Below, one piece after another: positions 60,536 through 64,000 of a stretch of DNA of 64,000 nt; the first letter of the stretch is position 1; the number at the start of each line of letters is the position of its first letter. Location: assembly GCA_002633005.1 (NCBI GenBank), contig NMRA01000001.1, positions 1,709,506-1,773,505 of the forward strand, written 5' to 3'. The stretch comes from Phoronis australis (taxonomy: Eukaryota; Phoronida; Phoronidae). Under the pieces are notes generated by a model. That model ran no database searches and was not told the origin of the DNA. It saw nothing but the letters and a program-made list of their open reading frames with translations. The translations under genes were made by a program, and so were the position numbers.

Positions 60536-61532
60536 ATCCCTGCATGCGCCTAGTTAAAACTAGGCAAATTAATTAAAGATGAGTTAGGCAACACATACAC
60601 ACAAGTGACAAGGTAAAGGGATAGGTTGCCAAATGTTTTATGACATCCACAAAGCACATCTTATGCTAATGATCAACTAAAAATGTTTTTAATCCTTAAT
60701 TACTGTGGAGAAATTTGACAAAATGAAATTTCAACTATCTGCCGTATTGTGCAGGCCTCCCAATGTCGAATATGTTACTACTTGTTCCTGCTCTTTGGAA
60801 GAATTTCTACTTTTTCCTACTTTTTTGTCAAGATATGTCGATGACTAAATTTCTTGATTCTCAAATGAAGAATTGTGTCGTTATCAGAACTAAAGTAAAA
60901 TGCAATAATCATGCTTATTGACATTTAGATTCCAATTTGAAAACAACAATGTGTCCGTCTGAACTTGAAGGCTTATTCTTTTGATGGATTCCATGTTGTA
61001 ATAGGGGTCATGTACCCCCATAGCTTCTGTTGTATTGCTATGTCACTTGTTTAGAGTCACCATGATTGTCCTCTGGAGATCTTTAGTTATAAGGTCTAGT
61101 TCACTTGTAAAGAATTTGTGTCTGGGTTACAATTTTACTGAACTGGCTGTTTTACTGTTTACATCGTTAGTTACAAAATTTAGTTTATTCATTGGCCAGG
61201 TGTTGGCAGATTTCTTCAGAAATGATCGTGAGTATATGTTGGAAAATTTACCTAGGCCATGCATCTGTGTCAGTCACGAGTATATAGTGTAGGATTTTGC
61301 TTTATTCATAGTTCATTTTCAGTTTAGATGCAGTTTCAGGACTGGTATAGTCTTGAAACTAATTTGGACAGCGTTGTTGAAAAGTTATTTTTAACTGACT
61401 AGTTTTAGCAGCTACTGTATTTAATGGTCGGCTAACTTGTTTTCAAATAATGATTGTTGCATTCACAAGATATTGTGGGTGCAACTACGTAAGTTCAGTA
61501 TTCGATTCAGTGATATGTTGAACAGAATACAA
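60536..61532. other. intergenic, nothing recognised
   Basis: No gene, RNA or repeat could be supported. Confidence 0.5.
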
Positions 61533-61924
61533 TAGGGCCGTCCCGGATTACACCGTGATAGAACTCTCCTTTGTCCCAGAGGTAAGAAAGCATGTGACCT
61601 CGTTTTGGAAATCGGCACATTTTTCGTGTCTCTCATTGGGGTCAGGAAGGCGAAGTATTGCAGATTACGCATCTACAGATATATGTTCAGTTTATCAAAC
61701 TTTCTCATGTCGGAGTTGCAGCTAGCTCACAACACATCAGTAATACTTCGTTGGCATTGGAAGAATGAATAGAGCAATGCAACGGACAAAGCAGTGTAAA
61801 GAATTAGACATTAACAAATAACATGTGAAACTCCAGTGGCATGAAAACAAGGCACCAAATGATACGGCATTGTGGGTAAAAACAATGAATTTCAAGTGTC
61901 GCTGTGTAATCCTGGATGGCCCTA
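61533..61924. mobile_element. 392-bp TIR MITE (TAGGGCC type)
   Basis: Left TAGGGCCGTCCCGGATTACA, right (reverse complement) TAGGGCCATCCAGGATTACA. An inner inverted pair CGAAGTATTGC/GTAATACTTCG. TAGGG termini recall hAT elements. A possible imperfect 8-bp duplication AATACAAT/AGTACAAT is offset from the right end, so the superfamily is uncertain. Confidence 0.7.
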
Positions 61925-63413
61925 TCCCGTTACAGTACAATCTTGCCATTTTAGGACAGAATGTGACTGATGTTTTTCCATGAAGAATTTTAGCTCAAAA
62001 TTAAATGTTTTCCCAGTGCTCAAGTTTTGTGCCATTAACTTCCATCGGAATATGTTTTGGAAAACCGTGGCTGTTTAAAACAATGATAGAAGGCCATGGA
62101 TGATGAAAAAGTGCATTTTTGGTGGTCATTTTGCCTGAAATTCATGACATTTTACTGTAGCTGCTTTTAAGGAGTTAGCCCAGACTGGTTTGCAGTTAAA
62201 ACATATTTTGGATTATTGCTCAATATATACCGCCATTATAAACGGCTGTCTTTCCTGCTAGACCAAATAATACGAGAAATTGCAAGGCGCTGTCTTCAGA
62301 TAGCTTCTGATTTTTCAGAATGTCCAGGTGACTACCATAGCAGTAGTGAAGACAGTTGTCTGATTAATTTCTCAGAAATCATTTTGAATAAAACTGTGCT
62401 ACCCGACCTTCATGTTTTCCTCAAACGCGCAGTTTGCTAACAAATCATCAAGTTGTCAACAAACGCAGGACCTTTATTACTTGTAAAATATCGAATATGA
62501 GAGCATAGCTTAAGTTTAAATGCAGGGCTGTCAACCACTAAAGGTATAATCTGTAACGATCATGTTAAAAATGTGTATTTCGCAAGTGAAAACTTGAAGA
62601 TTTCCAACATTTTCAGATAAAAACTTTAACTTTCAATCACAAGATGGGTTAGATATACACTAAAACAACAATTTTCAATTTCAAGTCATGTTTAAGTATA
62701 AAAGCAAAATATTCGTAATAACTCAACTCATCACGTTGATCTTTTTCTACTTATGCTGTTAATACTGCCGCGGCCCCATTAACCCTGATATCTCGTAATT
62801 CCTGATCCAAAGCCCTGTTGTAGGCGTCAGGGTTCTCGGTGTTGAAGACAGCGTGATTGAAAGTGGTTAATTCCATTCCTGTTTTCTAAGTGTAATCTAA
62901 TTCATTGTTATACTCCTCTCTCAAAGTTTGCTTTCCACATATTAACACGATATCCAAAGCATACGATAATGCAAAACCAAGTAAGCGCATTTTTCATTGG
63001 CCAGTGCTTCACAAAAAGTTGCAATTGACTAATCGCAAATTTCATTCGACATACTTAGCTGAAAATCATTGGAGTTTAATGAAAAATGTAGAACTTATGA
63101 ATTATTTTGTATTCAAATAGTCATGAAGGAAGTCAACAAGGAATTAAAATCGTGACAGCATTATACAGCGCCACACGTTGGTTGTGAAAATAGTTATCCG
63201 TGACGACATGTGTGGCCTGGTTCAAGATTGCCTAAACACGTTATTGGATGAATCTTATTGAAATAATTATAATGAATACATAGAAACGCTTTCGTGTTAC
63301 CGATGTGCAATCAAACCTCTCCATCTCCTGTCAGAAATGCCAACATTCAGTTTCCAAGGTATTTTTACTATCACGTGATTGTTTTAAGAGAAACCAATGC
63401 TCAAAATGTGCTA
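61925..63413. other. intergenic, nothing recognised
   Basis: AT-rich DNA without supported features. Confidence 0.5.
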
Positions 63414-63500
63414 CCGTATTCGCCGTAATAACCGCCCATGCCCCTATAAGCGCCCCCACGCGTTTTCAGACTTTGCAGAAATAAGCGCCCAGTCCATGAA
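63414..63500. mobile_element. left end of a related TAAGCGCCC-type element
   Basis: After TA: CCGTATTCGCCGTAATAACC, GCCCATGCCCCTATAAGCGC and AAATAAGCGCCCAGTCC. It shares the CCGTAnnCG start and GCGCCC subterminal repeats with the 43413 element but is a different subfamily. No matching right end occurs before 64000, so the element may run off the window. The more GC-rich 63540-63860 stretch that follows has no recognisable transposase. Confidence 0.55.
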
Positions 63501-64000
63501 CGTGTACATGTGAACAATGACGTACCTACAGTCCTAAAACTCGGCTACAGTAACGTCTTCAATTTATCAAAAAAATTTTGCACGGGTCTTCTAGACCACC
63601 AGCAGCACTGCTACGTTTGTATTTAGCCGTGACTTTATACTTCAAAGTAACGCAGCGCTTCAAAAAGAACGCAACAGCATTGCTACGCTCTCGCGACAAC
63701 CGCGTCCCACTATGGTCTGACCTTTCAGTACGCATCGACTGTCTCATGAATAAAAATAACTCGGTGTTAAACACACGTGGCCAGGAAGCGCACGCTACAT
63801 CCATGAACCTGTCTTCAAAGACAGTTGGGAACTATCCATTCATGAAACGGGTAGCATAGCATCGATAAGAAATGAATATTGGCACTAATTTCCGACAATT
63901 TCTAATACTATAAAACATGTTTGCGTTATTTTTGAGATGGATTGTTTGATTAACCATAATTGGTGTTTTTAAGCCGAATATCCGATAAAATGACAACTGA

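Overview
The window is nuclear DNA from an animal, most likely an invertebrate deuterostome with high heterozygosity (hemichordate, cephalochordate or similar). I infer this from the gene structure, the AT-rich repeat-laden intergenic DNA and what look like two haplotypes placed side by side. I cannot name the species. Ns at 29036, 44265, 47215, 52458 and 49782-50051 are assembly joins or gaps.

One gene is certain. Minus-strand positions 22644 (possibly 22752) down to 10626 encode a NOVA/Pasilla-family neuronal-type splicing regulator in six coding exons. All splice sites are GT-AG, all phases join, and the protein is 598 aa from the preferred start. It has an N-terminal bipartite NLS, KH1, KH2, a long Gly/Ser/Asn-rich linker with a His/Gln run, and KH3. 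Positions 1-10625 are its 3' side (UTR and flank). Its introns hold a 225-bp minisatellite, a copy of a CTCF-site-like repeat family and two terminal-inverted-repeat elements.

From 22.8 kb to 64 kb I find no complete protein gene. The only recognisable coding remnant is the 3' end of a non-LTR retrotransposon (55082-55679, minus). The rest is mobile and repetitive DNA: (i) a dispersed family (13.1, 34.3, 46.1/52.5, 55.8 and 58.6 kb) built from about 145-bp monomers, each ending in a CCTAGTGGC-type site that resembles the CTCF core; (ii) a TA-target inverted-repeat element with subterminal GTTAAGCGCCC/GTTAACCGCCC repeats (28.8, 43.4, 49.6, 53.7 and perhaps 63.4 kb); (iii) a MULE-like foldback element with a 9-bp target duplication (21.3 kb); (iv) other MITE-like elements.

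Two direct duplications, 27771-28842 versus 29037-30111 and 39621-47214 versus 47290-53621, differ by SNPs, indels and reciprocal presence or absence of family (ii). They look like uncollapsed alleles rather than old segmental duplications. The empty and filled sites date recent activity of the element and define its TA target site. Copy A of the larger pair also has a promoter-like motif cluster (ETS, YY1/ATGGCGG, CRE) that is mutated in copy B.
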